Source of the DNA: Datura wrightii
Lineage: Eukaryota > Streptophyta > Magnoliopsida > Solanales > Solanaceae
DNA: 64,000 nucleotides
Direction of reading: 5' to 3'
Assembly (NCBI GenBank): GCA_035772735.1
Contig: JASDFA010000027.1
Span: 34,888,001 to 34,952,000 of the forward strand
The position numbers were made by a program, and so were the translations under genes. The notes beneath the pieces were generated by a model, which was not told the origin of the DNA, ran no database searches, and saw only the letters and a program-made list of their open reading frames with translations. Shown in pieces: positions 1-11,697 of this stretch; position 1 is the first letter of the stretch, and each line of letters starts with the position of its first letter.

Positions 1-789
1 TGAAGAGAAACTCCTTAAAATTTACACAACTTTGGTTGTTCAGTTTGGGGCAGCGGCTGCCATACTTCATCAACTTTTTACCATATGATTTTTTAAATAT
101 GTGAAGAGGATTGACACCAAAATCATTGTAGTTTTACTCATCTTAAGGGGACAAGGCATATGTTATTGGAGAAGGAAGAAAGGGAGAGAACTTGGAGAAT
201 TTTTCAGATTTTGACTAAATAGGAATGCTAAAATTATTCACTATTGTGGGACTAAAAGGACCTTATGGACATACATTTTGACCTATTTTTAGACCTCAAT
301 TTGGGCTAAAATGGGTCATGGGTTTTCAGCCAAATTAGACCTCTATTTGGGCCTCCAATTGGTTGATCTGGTGGCTGTAAATTTGACAATATTTTGGGCC
401 GCAATTTGGTCAACATGGTGGTTGCCTTTGCATTAATTTCGTACCAGCTATTGGTATCATATTTTGTCCAACTTTTAAGTTCCATTTGGGCCATTATTGT
501 GTCCAATAACTTATGTAGTTGCTTTTCCAACTTGGTCCCCGTAACATAATTTATTTAGTGTAAGTAGATGATGCACATACTTATCACCTTTTAGTGTGAA
601 TAAGTCAAGCAAGAAACTCAATTGTTTTATCCAATTTTTCAAACCTTCATCCTTATATTTCAACTTAACACTTATGTAAATTTGTCCATTTCAACTCTTG
701 GCCCAATTTTCACCTCATCATATCTAGTTTGAGTGCCTTCGTTTGTATTAACTAAGTCATATATGTGTTGAAAGGTATGAGGTGTTACA
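1..789 (-). mobile_element. LTR-like sequence cutting into an older gag
   Basis: On the minus strand a sequence starting TGTAACACC begins at 789, directly after a decayed gag reading frame, which is how an LTR inserted into a gag would look. The sequence runs off the left edge, so neither its other end nor a target duplication can be tested. A 74-codon minus-strand frame at 306-530 has no family I recognise. It could be a solo LTR or the end of a full element. Confidence 0.4.
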
Positions 790-1297
790 TTAATCACTCT
801 CCAAACCTGCTAATCAAGTCCTCTTTGAACTCAATCGGGGGCACTACTCCCTTACTCGACAATACTAAGTGATACCAACCTCAGCTAAACCATTCAAGAA
901 GAGAGCAATAACTTCTACTTTTTGATCATCATGAGTTCTATACAATGTAAATTACCTTTCACACTTACAAATTCATACCTTGGATTCATGACCTTCAAAA
1001 CTGGGCAACTCCCATTCTGAGGAAGAATAGGTACATTTTGGAGCCTGCTGGCCTGATCTCATGAGCTGACATAGGAAGCAAGCCTCCACCATGGATCTGG
1101 CTAGTAAATGTTTTATAAAGCTATGAATCTATTGAGAATCAGCTCCAACTACTCCTGAATCCCAGTCTACATATTACGAACCTCCTGTTGGCTAGTCACC
1201 ATTTCAACTAGCAACTCATCATGTCTTGCAAGTTTGTTACCCATTAACTTCAAGAGAGTACCATCAGTCATCCAACCTCATAGGTTCCACAATTGAG
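790..1297 (-). pseudogene. Degenerate retrotransposon gag remnant
   Basis: Read on the minus strand just after a primer-binding-like site, this has the layout of the N-terminal part of a plant LTR-retrotransposon gag: a stretch with residues like LARHDELLVEMVTSQQE, then a segment ending in EFKEDLISRF. Several in-frame stops and probable frameshifts break it. Gag would form the capsid that packages element RNA. The frame is cut at 790 by the LTR-like sequence to the left. The clade is not resolved. Confidence 0.5.
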
Positions 1298-1309
1298 GTT
1301 CTAATATCA
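1298..1309 (-). other. Degenerate primer-binding site (tRNA-iMet type)
   Basis: The minus strand reads TGATATTAGAAC, which differs from the common plant primer site TGGTATCAGAGC by three transitions, all G:C to A:T. It lies 7 bases from the inner edge of the 436 bp LTR at 1317-1752 and just before the gag remnant, which is the expected order. Confidence 0.5.
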
Positions 1310-1316
1310 ATTTTTA

Positions 1317-1752
1317 TGATCCTAAATAGGATCAGAATTGTAAATTGCAAAAATATGAATCAAAGATACTTCAAGGACAATTTTCTAGATTTAATAAATA
1401 GCTAAATGATATCTAACTAATACATGACTAACTAATTAAATGACTACTCCATAACCAGCTGCAGAGTAGCGGAGGGGGAGATGAGAAGAGAGTTTAGAAT
1501 TTGGGAGGGAAGAAGAGATAAGAAAGAGGTCGAGGAGAAACGGGAAAAGAATGAACCTGAATTCAATAGATGCCCTTTCTCTCTCCTGCGGTTGGTTTTA
1601 TAACGAACATGGCATGGTTTGATCACAACCCGTGTGCCTCATTAACTCTAGTCTAATCTTAGCCCTTTATTGTGCAAATCTATTAATGCAATCACCCCAC
1701 GTGTTCGGCTTCGAATCTTACTAGCTACACTTCTACTGATGAACCTGGGTCA
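1317..1752 (-). repeat. Short LTR (436 bp), 5' LTR of a decayed element
   Basis: On the minus strand it begins TGACCC and ends GGATCA, so it has the TG...CA ends of an LTR. It is followed by a degenerate tRNA-iMet primer site and gag remnants. Its middle holds a TTATAAAA box (near 1597-1604), followed downstream by a pyrimidine-rich leader. The partner LTR is not in the window. The clade is uncertain. Confidence 0.5.
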
Positions 1753-1779
1753 TTATAGATATGTTTAAGCATACAAGAT

Positions 1780-1903
1780 TAAAAGATATTTGGTACATTC
1801 TACGTATCTTTAGTTTAAAACCACATGATTCAAAAGTTTTTTTAATTTCTTAAACTTCATGCAAATCAAAATTCAGATAAACAAATTGAAATGAAGGAAA
1901 TAT
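1780..1903. mobile_element. Stowaway-like MITE fragment
   Basis: The segment has the sequence character of the right half of a Solanaceae Stowaway-type MITE: a TTTCTTAAACTTCATGC block followed by AAACAAATTGAAATGAAGG, a decayed form of a terminal repeat ending in GGAGGGAG. The match is to my memory of such elements. The left end is missing or unrecognisable. Confidence 0.45.
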
Positions 1904-2125
1904 TACTTATTTCGTCCTAGTATATGTGATACCTTTCAATTTCAAGAGTTAAACGAGTTTTACTTTAATTACAACTTTTTCATCTCTTTTCAATATTTTA
2001 AATTGTCATAATTATTGTGACTTATAGTACTTTTTATATAGTTTCAAATATGTAAATTTTATTTCAAATTTAAATATTACATGTTCGAATTTATGATCAA
2101 ATCTAAAAGGTTTGACTTTCCAATT
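1904..2125. mobile_element. Second Stowaway-like MITE fragment
   Basis: It starts with a decayed terminal repeat (TTTCGTCCTAGTATATGTGA), followed by the block ATTGTGACTTATAGTAC that I associate with nightshade MITEs, and ends in AT-rich sequence. It abuts the first MITE fragment head to tail. It has no coding content. Confidence 0.4.
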
Positions 2126-3065
2126 CACCTGCCTGATTTTATTATGAATGAACCTGTTTTGGCCTTGGTCCTTCCTTAAAAATTGTGAACCTCAACTCAG
2201 GCAAATCGCCTAATTTGAGGGTGGCTATTATAGGGGTGATTAAGAAGAATCGCGTGGAAAGAAAATTGGGTAATAAAAAAGGAAAAGAGCGGGTGTGGTA
2301 TGCATAAAGAAAAGAAAAATAAAAATTATTGTCAAAAAGCAAGAAAAGGAAATAAAAAAATGTGTGACATCAATGAGTGTTTGAATAAAGTGAAACCGCA
2401 ACCGTAGTTGCAAAAGCAAAGAAAAAAAAGAGAAGCAATTAAATGGAAAAAAAGGGAAAAAATAGAAATAAAGGTGAAAAGTGGAGTCAAGCGGTGTGTA
2501 GTGCCAAGGAGGGTTGAGCTACTAATTCCATATGTACCATATCCAAGCCCGAGCCTATGTTACAACCTTAGAAAGTCCTATAGTGATCCTAGATACTTGT
2601 TCGAAAATCGAGGTATTAAAAGTAAAGGCAAGTCTATGGTGTTGTATGCACACAGTGCGAATTTCTTTGTGAGAGCGAGTGGATCTTACCTAGTCCCAAG
2701 ACAAATATATCGAATTAATCAAATACACATGTGTGAGTGTGGGACTTCTTTGAGGTGAGAGAATTTGTTCAATAAAATCGTCTGCAAATTTTCTTGGTCA
2801 GCGTTATAGATTTATGTGTGTGGTTGCAGGTGACAATATTTTTCCATGTTTTGATTCCTTTGTGTTATGGTTGAAAATTTTGCATATGCATAGTTATTTG
2901 AGTTGATAAGATGAGGGAGGGGTTAGAAAATTTGATTTTGATGTGTAAGTGTGACTGCCATAAGTTTCCTAGAATTTCTTTCAATGAAGCGTCGAAGTAG
3001 TTTATATTGTTTAATTTTATTTTGTTTCTTTTCTTGAGGACATACAAAAGTTCTAAGTTGAGGGT
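2126..3065 (+). other. 3' noncoding region of Athila-type element T5
   Basis: This precedes the LTR at 3066 in the plus orientation. It includes purine-rich sequence, an unrecognised 116-codon frame (2408-2758) that I do not call a gene, the motif TTGAGGACATACAAA (3034-3048), and a purine-rich GTTGAGGG immediately before the LTR that can act as polypurine tract. It matches the usual stretch between the last ORF and the 3' LTR of Athila/Tat-type elements. No pol or aORF frame is visible. Confidence 0.5.
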
Positions 3066-4664
3066 TGATGTGTCGTGATTTTACGGCACTTCCGATGCTT
3101 AAAACCAAGAAATTATGCACATTCTGGATATGTTTGTATAAGTATGATGTGTTTTGTGCTTAATGTTGCAGGAAAACAGGTTCGGGAGTGGACTGGTCAA
3201 AATAATGCTGAAAATAACTGAAAGGGTGACTGTCGGGCACTTCAGGAGTCGTTGGTAAGAGGCATGACCCGTTGTTAAAGGTGTGGACAAAAGCTGAAGT
3301 TCGAAGAAGAGACAGTATACTTGACGAGTTGATGGAATGACTCATTACACCTGGTAGTGAGTCATGAGGTCAATCGTGAAGGATGAGAAGGAAATCTTGA
3401 CAAAGTGGCCAGTGTAGTTGACGACAGACATAACGAGTCATCACATGAAGGAACGACTCATTGGAAGATCACTGGGACCAACCGTAAGGTGCACTGGAAA
3501 TTTGGAGGAATGAGACCATGAGGGACCTAACGACTCGTGCTCAGGCATGATGAATGGTTATGTGACCTGTTGCCACGACTGGGTACGTTACTGAGGACGA
3601 CTGTTTTAAGCAAGGCACAACTCGTCAGAAGGCCAAACAAATCTTCACCAATCCCGTTGCCACTGTCAACCTGGTTTCCAGTTTTAATTAGGAAAAAGAT
3701 TTCTTGGAAATATAAATAGACAATTTAGGTTTATTTTTGAGGGACGGATTTTTCTACAGTTATAGAGTAATTGAGAGAGCAGATTTTATTAGTTTTCAAC
3801 TAGAATTTTGGTATTGATCACTTGTTCTTAAGTCGAGAAACGAAAGCAACAATGGAGTTTATTCATTAATTTTGGAGTTTTTATTCAATCTACGTGATTT
3901 TTCTTCTACGATGATTTGTAAGTTGCAATTATTATTTATTCAATAATTTGTGATTGTGATAATACAAGTATGAGTAGCTAAACCCATAAATAGGTTGTGG
4001 GAACCAAGATGAATTAACACACATAGGTAAAAACACTTAGTGATTCTTGAACAGGGTTTTATGCATGTATTGTTTTTCCCTTCGTTTTGATTGATTCTTG
4101 ACGGGTCAAAATGTTAGGACTTGCCTTATTCTTACTTACCAAACCAAGAAGGTAAACAAGGGGAACAAGGATTAACAACGGATATTTGAGGCTATCAATC
4201 CTCATCTAATAAGCTTGAACTTGTCCAGGGATAGCTAATTCGATATTAAGGGTAAGGGTCAATTAAAAGTACACTCGTATACGGACCAAGTTGCATGGTG
4301 ATAATCATCTAGATATGAGACCAACCATTTAGGTGAAACTAACTTACCAATATTGCATATAAAACACCAGAATAGATCACTAGTGTATAATCTTTGTGGC
4401 TATGAAATCTTGGGGAACACAATCCTAGTCAAGTCGTTAAGTGAATAAAAACCAAATTTAATTTCAGCATTCAAAAATTTTACTTTGTTTATTATTCTAT
4501 ATTTTCCCCCCTATGGAAATAATTAACTCAATAGTAATAGTTATTCGCATTAACTTACGTTCTTACCATATTCCCTATGGGATCGACCTCAACCTTTGTT
4601 GGGTTCTATATTTGACAATCGATCGCTTATATCTCAATTGCGAGGTGTAATTTTGGCAACATCA
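3066..4664 (+). repeat. LTR of Athila-type element T5 (3' LTR)
   Basis: It starts TGATGTGTCGTG and ends GGCAACATCA. The same family occurs at 39976-41667, with matching start, middle and end blocks. A TATAAATA box lies at 3711-3718. The upstream U3 (about 3300-3620) carries a cluster of ACGAGTCGT-type motifs. Sequence to the left looks like element 3' end, and no primer site follows on the right, so this is a 3' LTR whose element extends left of the window. Confidence 0.75.
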
Positions 4665-5456
4665 CCTGACATACCTGGGAGGGATGATTTTACCACTTTT
4701 GTAATTTCCCAAGATGAGATTCCAATGGAAACCTTCAAAACTTGCTCTAAATCCTCTCTTCAAACTCACAAGCTTGCATGCATGGAATGAACTAGCTTAG
4801 AATAGGTTTTCCCCTCCTTAAACCTACTGAAAAGAGCCTTAAACGACGCTGTATAGGCCCTTAGAGCTTAGGAATGATGAAAATACCCTTACCGAAATCG
4901 CAGAAAAACTACCCACTGGACCAAACAACGGACGATCCAACGGGTCATTGGAGAATACCATGACTCGTGGTATCTGTCTGTGCTATGCACTGGTTAAGCC
5001 TTCTCTTACAATCAGACCATGAATAGACATGACAACTCATCATTATATCTCACAGGTTGTTCAATCGATCGTTGATTATCCTCCTGAACCTTCTGAACTC
5101 CCCACGACGAGTCTCACTATGACCCGTTGTGGGCTCCAACGAATCGTGGTATCTGTCCATCAAGTCCACTGGAGATCTAAGTTTCCTTACCACGACTCAC
5201 CACAACGGACCATTTCAATCCACGACGGGTCATTGGATGACCCGTTATACTCCCCAACTGCTAAGTCCATCTCTTACCACGACCACTAATGATGACTCGT
5301 TGTTTCGTACAATGATTCGTTACATTAACCGTCACTTCCACTGCCACCCAAACACTTGAACCCACGACTGCCAACAACGGCTCATAGCTTGGAACCACGA
5401 GTCGTTACTCCACTCCCGGGTCTTATTCTTAGGCACCTCTGGGGTATTACAGGTGG
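4665..5456 (-). repeat. Truncated Tekay-type LTR, minus orientation
   Basis: The minus strand begins TGTAATACCCC at 5456 and parallels the first part of the element II LTRs: the same start, the ACGAGTCGT-rich block, the AAGGGTATTTTC segment and the CCCAGGTATGT segment. It stops abruptly at 4665 against the end of the T5 LTR. The likely explanation is that T5 inserted into this LTR and the remainder lies left of the window. A deletion is the alternative. Confidence 0.65.
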
Positions 5457-5774
5457 TCATTATAAATATTGTTGAATGTTGCTAGCTGTTTTCATGGAGT
5501 AAGAATAGATTTATTACATCCACATAAAGGCTATGAGTTGGAAGAATTGCTGGTTCTAGGCTAGAATAGGAGTGGGCAAGCAGAAATCGATAGTTGAGGT
5601 ATGTTAAGGCTAACCTCTTCAGCAAGTTATTCTTCTCATAAGTTGATACGACTTATACCTTTGCAAGTATGTTGAACGTACAAATGTTGTGATTAGCTGC
5701 TACCAGTAGATAATGGTTATATATGTGTGTTTAACTACTACAAGACGAATTAAGATTGTATTGTAGTATCCCTC
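5457..5774 (+). repeat. Fragment of element III 5' LTR, left of element II
   Basis: The block GAGGTATGTTAAGGCTAACC near 5596 and the CAGCAAGTT after it match, in order, a segment of the element IV LTR near 44525-44570. Element III has an LTR of that same broad family, whose 3' part resumes after element II at 25728. I infer that element II inserted into this LTR. The left edge touches the minus-strand Tekay LTR fragment. Confidence 0.45.
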
Positions 5775-8220
5775 TGTAATACCCCAAAAGTGCCTATGAT
5801 TAGACCCACGATCAAAATTTGAAGTTGGCTAAAAGCTGGGAAAAACATCATAGGACGGGCGATGTGATGAGTCGTGGTTGGGAAACATGGGTCATTGTTA
5901 GCAGTCATGGTGAGGGGATACCTGGTGGTAGTGGATACAATGGGTGGAGTAACGACTCATTGCCTGTAACAACGAGTCGTTGTTTGTACTCATGGGTAGT
6001 AATGGACCTTGGCAGTTGGGGAAACTAACGGGTCATCTAACGACCCATCATGAGTAATGGTAACCCGTTGTCACCAGTCATTGTCTAGGTGATCAGATTT
6101 CTAGTACATGTAATGGATCAAGACCATGACTCGTTGGAAGCAACCACAAGTCATGGTGAGGCTTGTGGTAAGGGATGTTCAGGTTTGTGAAGGGGATGGC
6201 AACAATCGACTTAATGACCCGTTATTTGGATCAATGACTCATCCTACCAAGCCTTGGGAAGAATTTGAAACATGAAGTGAAGCAATGGATCCAACGAATG
6301 GATACCACGAGTCGTGGTTTCATGAAATGACTCATGGGATCAGTCGTTGGTTTTCCAAGGATAGTTTTCAGGGAAAAATTCATTAAGGGTATTTTCGACC
6401 TTCCTATGCTCTAAGGCCCTAAACTACGTAGTTTTATATATTCTTTTGAGTATGTTAAGATATGCTAAGTCCCCCTAACCTATTTATTCTCATGAATGCA
6501 AAATTTAGAGAATTCTAGTTGGATCAAGCATAGATTCAATCTTTTCCCTATCAATTCATCCTTGGGAATTCAAGAGTTCTAGAATCTGATCTTACCCAGG
6601 TATGTAGGGTTACGAATGGGTGTTTTCGTTCACACCCATGCCCATTCTCTATTAAATTATGAAAATCTATCAAAAATCTCATGGGGTTTTGAATTCAATT
6701 TTTGTTAAAATCTAATGACTTGCTAATGGGCTTTTATGATTTATGAATTACATCATATTTTATGAATTTTGATCAAATTTTACAAGTTATTTTACTTATG
6801 AAATTATTGATTTCGATTTCTACTTAATTAAGCCTAATTGTGCATGATCTATGATGAATCGATTTATGATCTTCTCTTCAATTGTTGATATTTATGAACC
6901 CAGTATGATTAATGATTTGAAATATGGATTTATTCAAATACCCAACATGATTTTATGATTTACAAATTATATACATGATCTTCAAGTATGCATGGGCTTT
7001 ATGATTTATGAACTATTGATGATGAAAAGCGTGTTTTCAAGTTACCTATGTTTATAAGCATGTTTTCGAATAAATTGAGTATTGTAAAGCATGGTGAAGT
7101 ATTGGGCAATTCCCACATGATGAAGAATGATTACGGTTTATAAAATGGGTTTCATGATTTATCAATTTATTATGTTGGCCGACTAAAGGGCCTTTGATTC
7201 TTGGCTAATCATGTCTTAATGGATATCAATGAATGATGAATGTTTATTTTTATCCCTGGATCTCAAGGAATGATGTTATTGATTTACATATGAGCCTATT
7301 ATTAATGTTTTTGGGAGCCGTGTCTAGCACCGAGCAGCCCGACGTTCAAAGGAATACGCCGGTGACTCATAACTACGTGCCACCGTGGTTTACAATGATT
7401 CATTACAATGACAATGATCCCCTCTTTCGTGATATCATATAATGCACGTCCCTCGCCTGGAAAGCCAGGGGCGACTCTACCCTCTTGAGTGAGATAGTTG
7501 GGGCATCATGAAAGTCTCTACCATGATGGTGTCGGTTATGATGAGTCCTCCCATTGTTATACATGTTTTTATGCATTGTTATGTTCAAGATATCGACTTA
7601 GATGATGATTTGATAAGGTTTCTCTTATGATTATGTAAAGGAATGGTTTATGAATGATTTGAAAACCTTGAGCCTTATGTTGTTTATGATGATTATGAAA
7701 TAAGCATGATGTCCTACTCTTATGATGTTTTATGAATTGTTGCATGTTTTAAATGTCCATTTTACTTACCTTGTATACTCAGTACATTCCACGTACTGAC
7801 CGTATGCTTTCTATGCTGTATCGTTTCATGATACAAGACTTGGCTCTCAGGCTTATCCTCATTCTTAGTCCATCCCAGAGTACACTTTCAGCTTTGTTGA
7901 TGAGTCCTCATGTTCCGAGGGCTGTTGGCTAGACGTTTATGTTATTCTATGTTACAGTATTTGGCCGGGTTAGTTGGTGGTGTTGTCCCATCAACCCATC
8001 TTATACAGTAGAGACTTTTAGATAGTATGTTGCATGTATGTCTAGTGATTCCTTATGTTATGATATGTTATGTTATATTTACATTTCCGCTATGACTTAT
8101 GTTCAGTCTTCCGCTTAAAGTGAATGAAGTTAGATGTATGCTTATGCTATGGGTCAACTTGGGGCCTCTCGGGGTTCCTTGTCTCGTGTTACGATCTGGG
8201 TCTACGTTAGGGTTGTGACA
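5775..8220 (+). repeat. 5' LTR of element II
   Basis: It starts TGTAATACCCC and ends GGGTTGTGACA, directly before the primer site. The U3 part (about 5850-6350) is dense in ACGAGTCGT, ACGGGTCAT and related motifs, including a 13 bp odd palindrome CCACGAGTCGTGG at 6305-6317. A TATATA stretch follows near 6435. The middle (6700-7200) is AT-rich with many dispersed TTTATGATTTATGAA-like words. The copy at 23273-25727 is the partner. Confidence 0.92.
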
Positions 8221-8224
8221 AAAT

Positions 8225-8236
8225 TGGTATCAGAGC
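8225..8236 (+). other. Primer-binding site of element II (tRNA-iMet)
   Basis: TGGTATCAGAGC lies four bases downstream of the 5' LTR. This is the perfect plant Ty3/Ty1 primer site for initiator methionine tRNA. Confidence 0.95.
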
Positions 8237-8368
8237 AATAGGTTTGAAGTGTCCTAGGGTGTCCGAAAGACACGTTAAGTAGAGTGTTTTTCATGGGTCT
8301 GAAGCGCGCCACACTTATGATGAAGAGGCTATGAGACATTTAGGAAATGTTCCCTTATTTCATGATCC

Positions 8369-9625
8369 ATGTTGCGCGATGAAAAGTCTTTCTATCCTTC
8401 TAATTCGTACTATTCGCGATTGCAGAATCATTGCTACTTGAATAATGAAAGAAGGAGGAACGGAGATGGTGAAGGCCATGAGGATGCCAATGGTCATGGG
8501 CATCAGCAAGCCCCACCTCAGGAGCCCCAGGCACGGGAGCCGGCTACCCATGTTGAGTTCCAGGCTGCTATTCAGATGCTTGCGCAGGCCTTGACCGCTC
8601 AAGTCAACCAGCAAGCTGTTGCGCATGTTCCGTAAAATGGCAACACAGCGGCGGCTTGAGTCAGAGACTTCTTGAGGACGAGCTCACTGGAGTTCCTTGG
8701 GTTCAAGGTAGATGAGGACCCACATGAGTTCATAGATGACATTGTCAAAATCACCCAAGTCATGGGGGTGAATGGGGTTGAGTGCATCAAGTTGGCCTCT
8801 TATTAGTTAAATGGGTCGCGCATATCTGGTTTCGCCAATGGAAGGATAGCAGGGTCGCAGGAGCATGTCCGATCACTTGGGAAGAGTTCCATGTTGCATT
8901 TCTAAACCGATTATTTCTCAGTGAAATGAGGGAGCTGAAGATGCTGAGTTCATTAATTTAAAGCAAGGGAGAATGACTGTACAAGACTATGCCCTTGAGT
9001 TCACTCGCCTATCGAAATATGCCCTAGAGTTGGTAGCCCATCAGAGGATGCGGGTTAATAGATTCTTCCATAGAGTAGCGGGTTATTTGGACAAAGATTG
9101 CGGGACTGCCATGCTTCATCAGGATATGGACTTTTCTCGCATAGTGTTGTACGCCCAGCAGATGGAGGCGACTCATGCGAGGGAGAAGGAGGCAAAGAGG
9201 GCTCGGACAGATAGCCATGGGTTTACTCATAAAAGATCCGGCCGTGGTCATCGCCTTCAGTTTCAGCAGAGGTCATTAGCTCCAGCACCATCATCAACTA
9301 GTGTTCTATCCAGACCCAAGGGTGATCATAAGAGAAGGGCTTCGATATCGAGGGATCAGAGGGGCACACAGGTAGAGCGTACCTTCCTAGACTATGGAAA
9401 GTGCGGCAAGAGTCATACCGAGGAGTGTTTTCTCGGCTTAGATATTTGATATGGGTGTGATAGGATTGGCCACATGTACCGAGCGTATCCATTTTCTAGA
9501 CAGGATGGTGATAGGGGTCGTACGCAAACCACCAGGATAGTAGCAGCTCCAGCACATTCAGCTCCACAGGGAGAACCTTCTAATGGGGGTGGTAGACAAC
9601 GCCAGAATAGATTCTATGCCCTCTT
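8369..9625 (+). pseudogene. Degenerate gag of element II
   Basis: Gag would form the virus-like particle. The first open piece (8369-8635) has the glutamine/alanine-rich N terminus with the FQAAIQMLAQALTAQV helix typical of Tekay gag. The core follows in shifted frames (DEDPHEFIDD and similar). An open piece at 8973-9449 carries YALEFTRLSKYA, the capsid C-terminal part. The nucleocapsid region has a Lys/Arg-rich stretch and a decayed zinc knuckle in which GKCGKSHTEECF is followed by a stop and then CDRIGHMYRAYP. Stops and frameshifts make it inactive. Confidence 0.85.
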
Positions 9626-9639
9626 CCCGCGTCAAGAGT

Positions 9640-10235
9640 AGGAGACATCACCCGATGTGGTCAATGGTATATTGCGAGTTTTTCATATTGTTGTTTATGC
9701 TATGCTAGATCAGGGGGCTACTTTGTCTTTTGTGACTCCTTACGTTGCCAGTAGTTTTGAAGTTAGTCCCTAGACTCTGTCAGAACCATTTTTAGTTTCT
9801 ACTCATGTCGGTGATTCGATTGTAGCTAGGCGGGTGTATAAAGGATGCCTGGTCACTATATTGCATAAGGTCACCTCCACAGACCTTGTAGAGTTACCCA
9901 TGAATGACTTTGATATTATTCTTAGCATGGATTCATTTTATGCGTGTTACGCTTCTATTAATTGTAGAACCCGTGTAGTGGAGTTCCTCTTTCCAGGTGA
10001 GTCAGCCTTGGAGTGGAAGAGGAGTTTAGTAGTATCGGTAGGTCGTTTCTTTTCATATCTCAAGTCCAAAAAGATGATTTCCAAGGGTTGCATGTATCAT
10101 TTAGTTAGGGTTAGGGATGTTGAGTCCGAGAGCCCGACTATCCAGTCAATTTCGATGGTGCGTGAATATCCAGAGGTCTTTCTCGATGATTTGCCAAGTG
10201 TTCCTCCCGATTGGGAGATTGATTTTGGTATTGAC
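9640..10235 (+). pseudogene. Protease and start of RT of element II, cut by T1
   Basis: A retropepsin-like aspartic protease remnant with the active-site word LDQGATLSF (Asp codon 9708-9710), followed by the linker ending in EYPEVFLDDLPSVPP that leads into the RT of Tekay elements. At 10235 the frame is broken by the T1 insertion. The matching continuation starts at 20185 after the duplicated TTGAC. An in-frame stop lies within the protease. Confidence 0.85.
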
Positions 10236-11697
10236 TGTCCGGCTGGTTCGGTATGTGTTAAAAACCGACACGCAAGTGTACGTGGTCAAACAAGTAATAA
10301 AGTGGCTAAGTAGCCAAGTATCGATCCAAGGAGGCTGCTCTGGATATGCAAAATTTCCTAGTTCACTATATTTCTATTCTATTTCTAACTATGCTAACAA
10401 CTATCCAATCAAGAATTTAGGGAGTTTTGTTTCTAAACTAATTATATACTAAACTTAACAACTATTATTTACGTTGAATTCAGACAATGGATATGCTCAT
10501 GCCAAGGTTAAGAACGAGTAATGGAGTTGATAATTATGATAATTTGGTCATCCTCTTCTTCATATTGCTAGTCAAGAACGTTTGCCTAGAAATTAAAACT
10601 TCCGTATTTAATTTCACTTTAGAATCATAATCCATTCGTCTACATTTCTGTGATCAAATGAAATTTATGACCTAACACTACAATTCCGGTTCCTAAATTG
10701 ACTAATACGGCTTTCAAGTATATTTCTATCAAGAAAGCACATCAAAACCCAATTTTCCCAAATCAAGTTAAGAACAATACCCTATTAATTCACAACTTTC
10801 CAATTTCATGCTCTCTCGAGTGAAATTGGACTTTTTAGATATACATTAATGGTGGCCAATCAAGAATGTACTAAGCACAAGAATTAATAGAACAATATGC
10901 AAGAAGAAGAAGAAACCATATCAATTATTACCAATAATCATTACACAAGTTCAAAACCTCAGCAAGAAAGGAATTAGCCACTCATTCTTGGATTAATCGT
11001 CCTAGAATGAGTGTAAATCATGCATACAATTGAAGGAAAAGAAGAAGGGAAGAGAAGAAAACTCTTATCTTTTCTATTCTTCAACTGCCACAAAACCACG
11101 TTCCTCTCTCCACTCCTGAACTCTGCTCAAAACTAGAACTAAAAGAAGACCCCCCCTTAAAAATAACCTAAGTGTGCTATTTATACTAGTGGGAAATTTT
11201 TCCCGGAATAACAAGCAACGTGTCACGGAGGCCAACGCGGAGCACGGCCTCCGTGACACGGCGTGGACGCGGACCTTCTCTGGAAATTTCAGGGTCCGGA
11301 TAATTGGCTTCAATGTGGCACGGAGGCCATCGCGGAGGCCTGTCTCCGTGCCACGGAGCTGTCGCGATGCCTCACTGGAATCTGCCACTTAATTTCCTCT
11401 CCAGGCAGTGTACTACCGCGATGGCAGCGTGGCACGGCGCCATCGCGGAGCCAGTGTAAAATATGCCATCCGAGGTCTTTTCCACGCTCGCATCCAAGTC
11501 CAACTCCGACATAGTTCCAACACGCATTTTTGCTCCTAAAAATCACATTATCCTGCAAAACAAATGCTAATCATGTTGGTTAGTATAAATTCGCATTTTA
11601 TTACCAAATACATGATATTATATACACATTGCACAACAAACAAGGTAAAAATGGTACGTTTGAGTATCACTTGGGCATATAAATCTGCCCAAGATCA
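10236..11697 (-). repeat. 3' LTR of T1
   Basis: TG...CA ends, TGATC...GGACA on the minus strand. In minus order it holds three inverted repeats (11448-11416, 11354-11315, 11260-11219) and then a TATAAATA box (11185-11178). The arrangement is a U3 with structured repeats 35-265 bases upstream of the TATA box. The copy at 18723-20184 is the 5' LTR. The related T3 LTR is at 55550-56959. Confidence 0.95.
11219..11448 (-). promoter_or_regulatory. Three inverted repeats in the T1 U3 next to the TATA box
   Basis: Repeat 1: a 15 bp perfect stem, 11219-11233 with 11246-11260 (CGTGTCACGGAGGCC). Repeat 2: 11315-11325 with 11344-11354 (GTGGCACGGAG and its complement), where T to G in one arm is matched by A to C in the other. 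Repeat 3: 11416-11425 with 11439-11448 (CCGCGATGGC). The same set sits in the other LTR at +8487. A role as transcription-factor sites or RNA structure is inference. Confidence 0.7.

Noticed and set aside
2408..2758. 116-codon plus-strand frame as a gene
   Set aside because: No recognisable domain. It lies in the 3' noncoding part of T5 with low-complexity Lys-rich start, so likely a chance frame.
5770..5774. Exact target duplication for element II
   Set aside because: CCCTC and CCTTT match at only three of five positions. A mutated duplication is possible but not shown.
11074..11388. 104-codon frame repeated at 19561-19875
   Set aside because: It is repeated only because it lies in both LTRs of T1. 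It crosses the U3 hairpins and TATA box and has no known domain.
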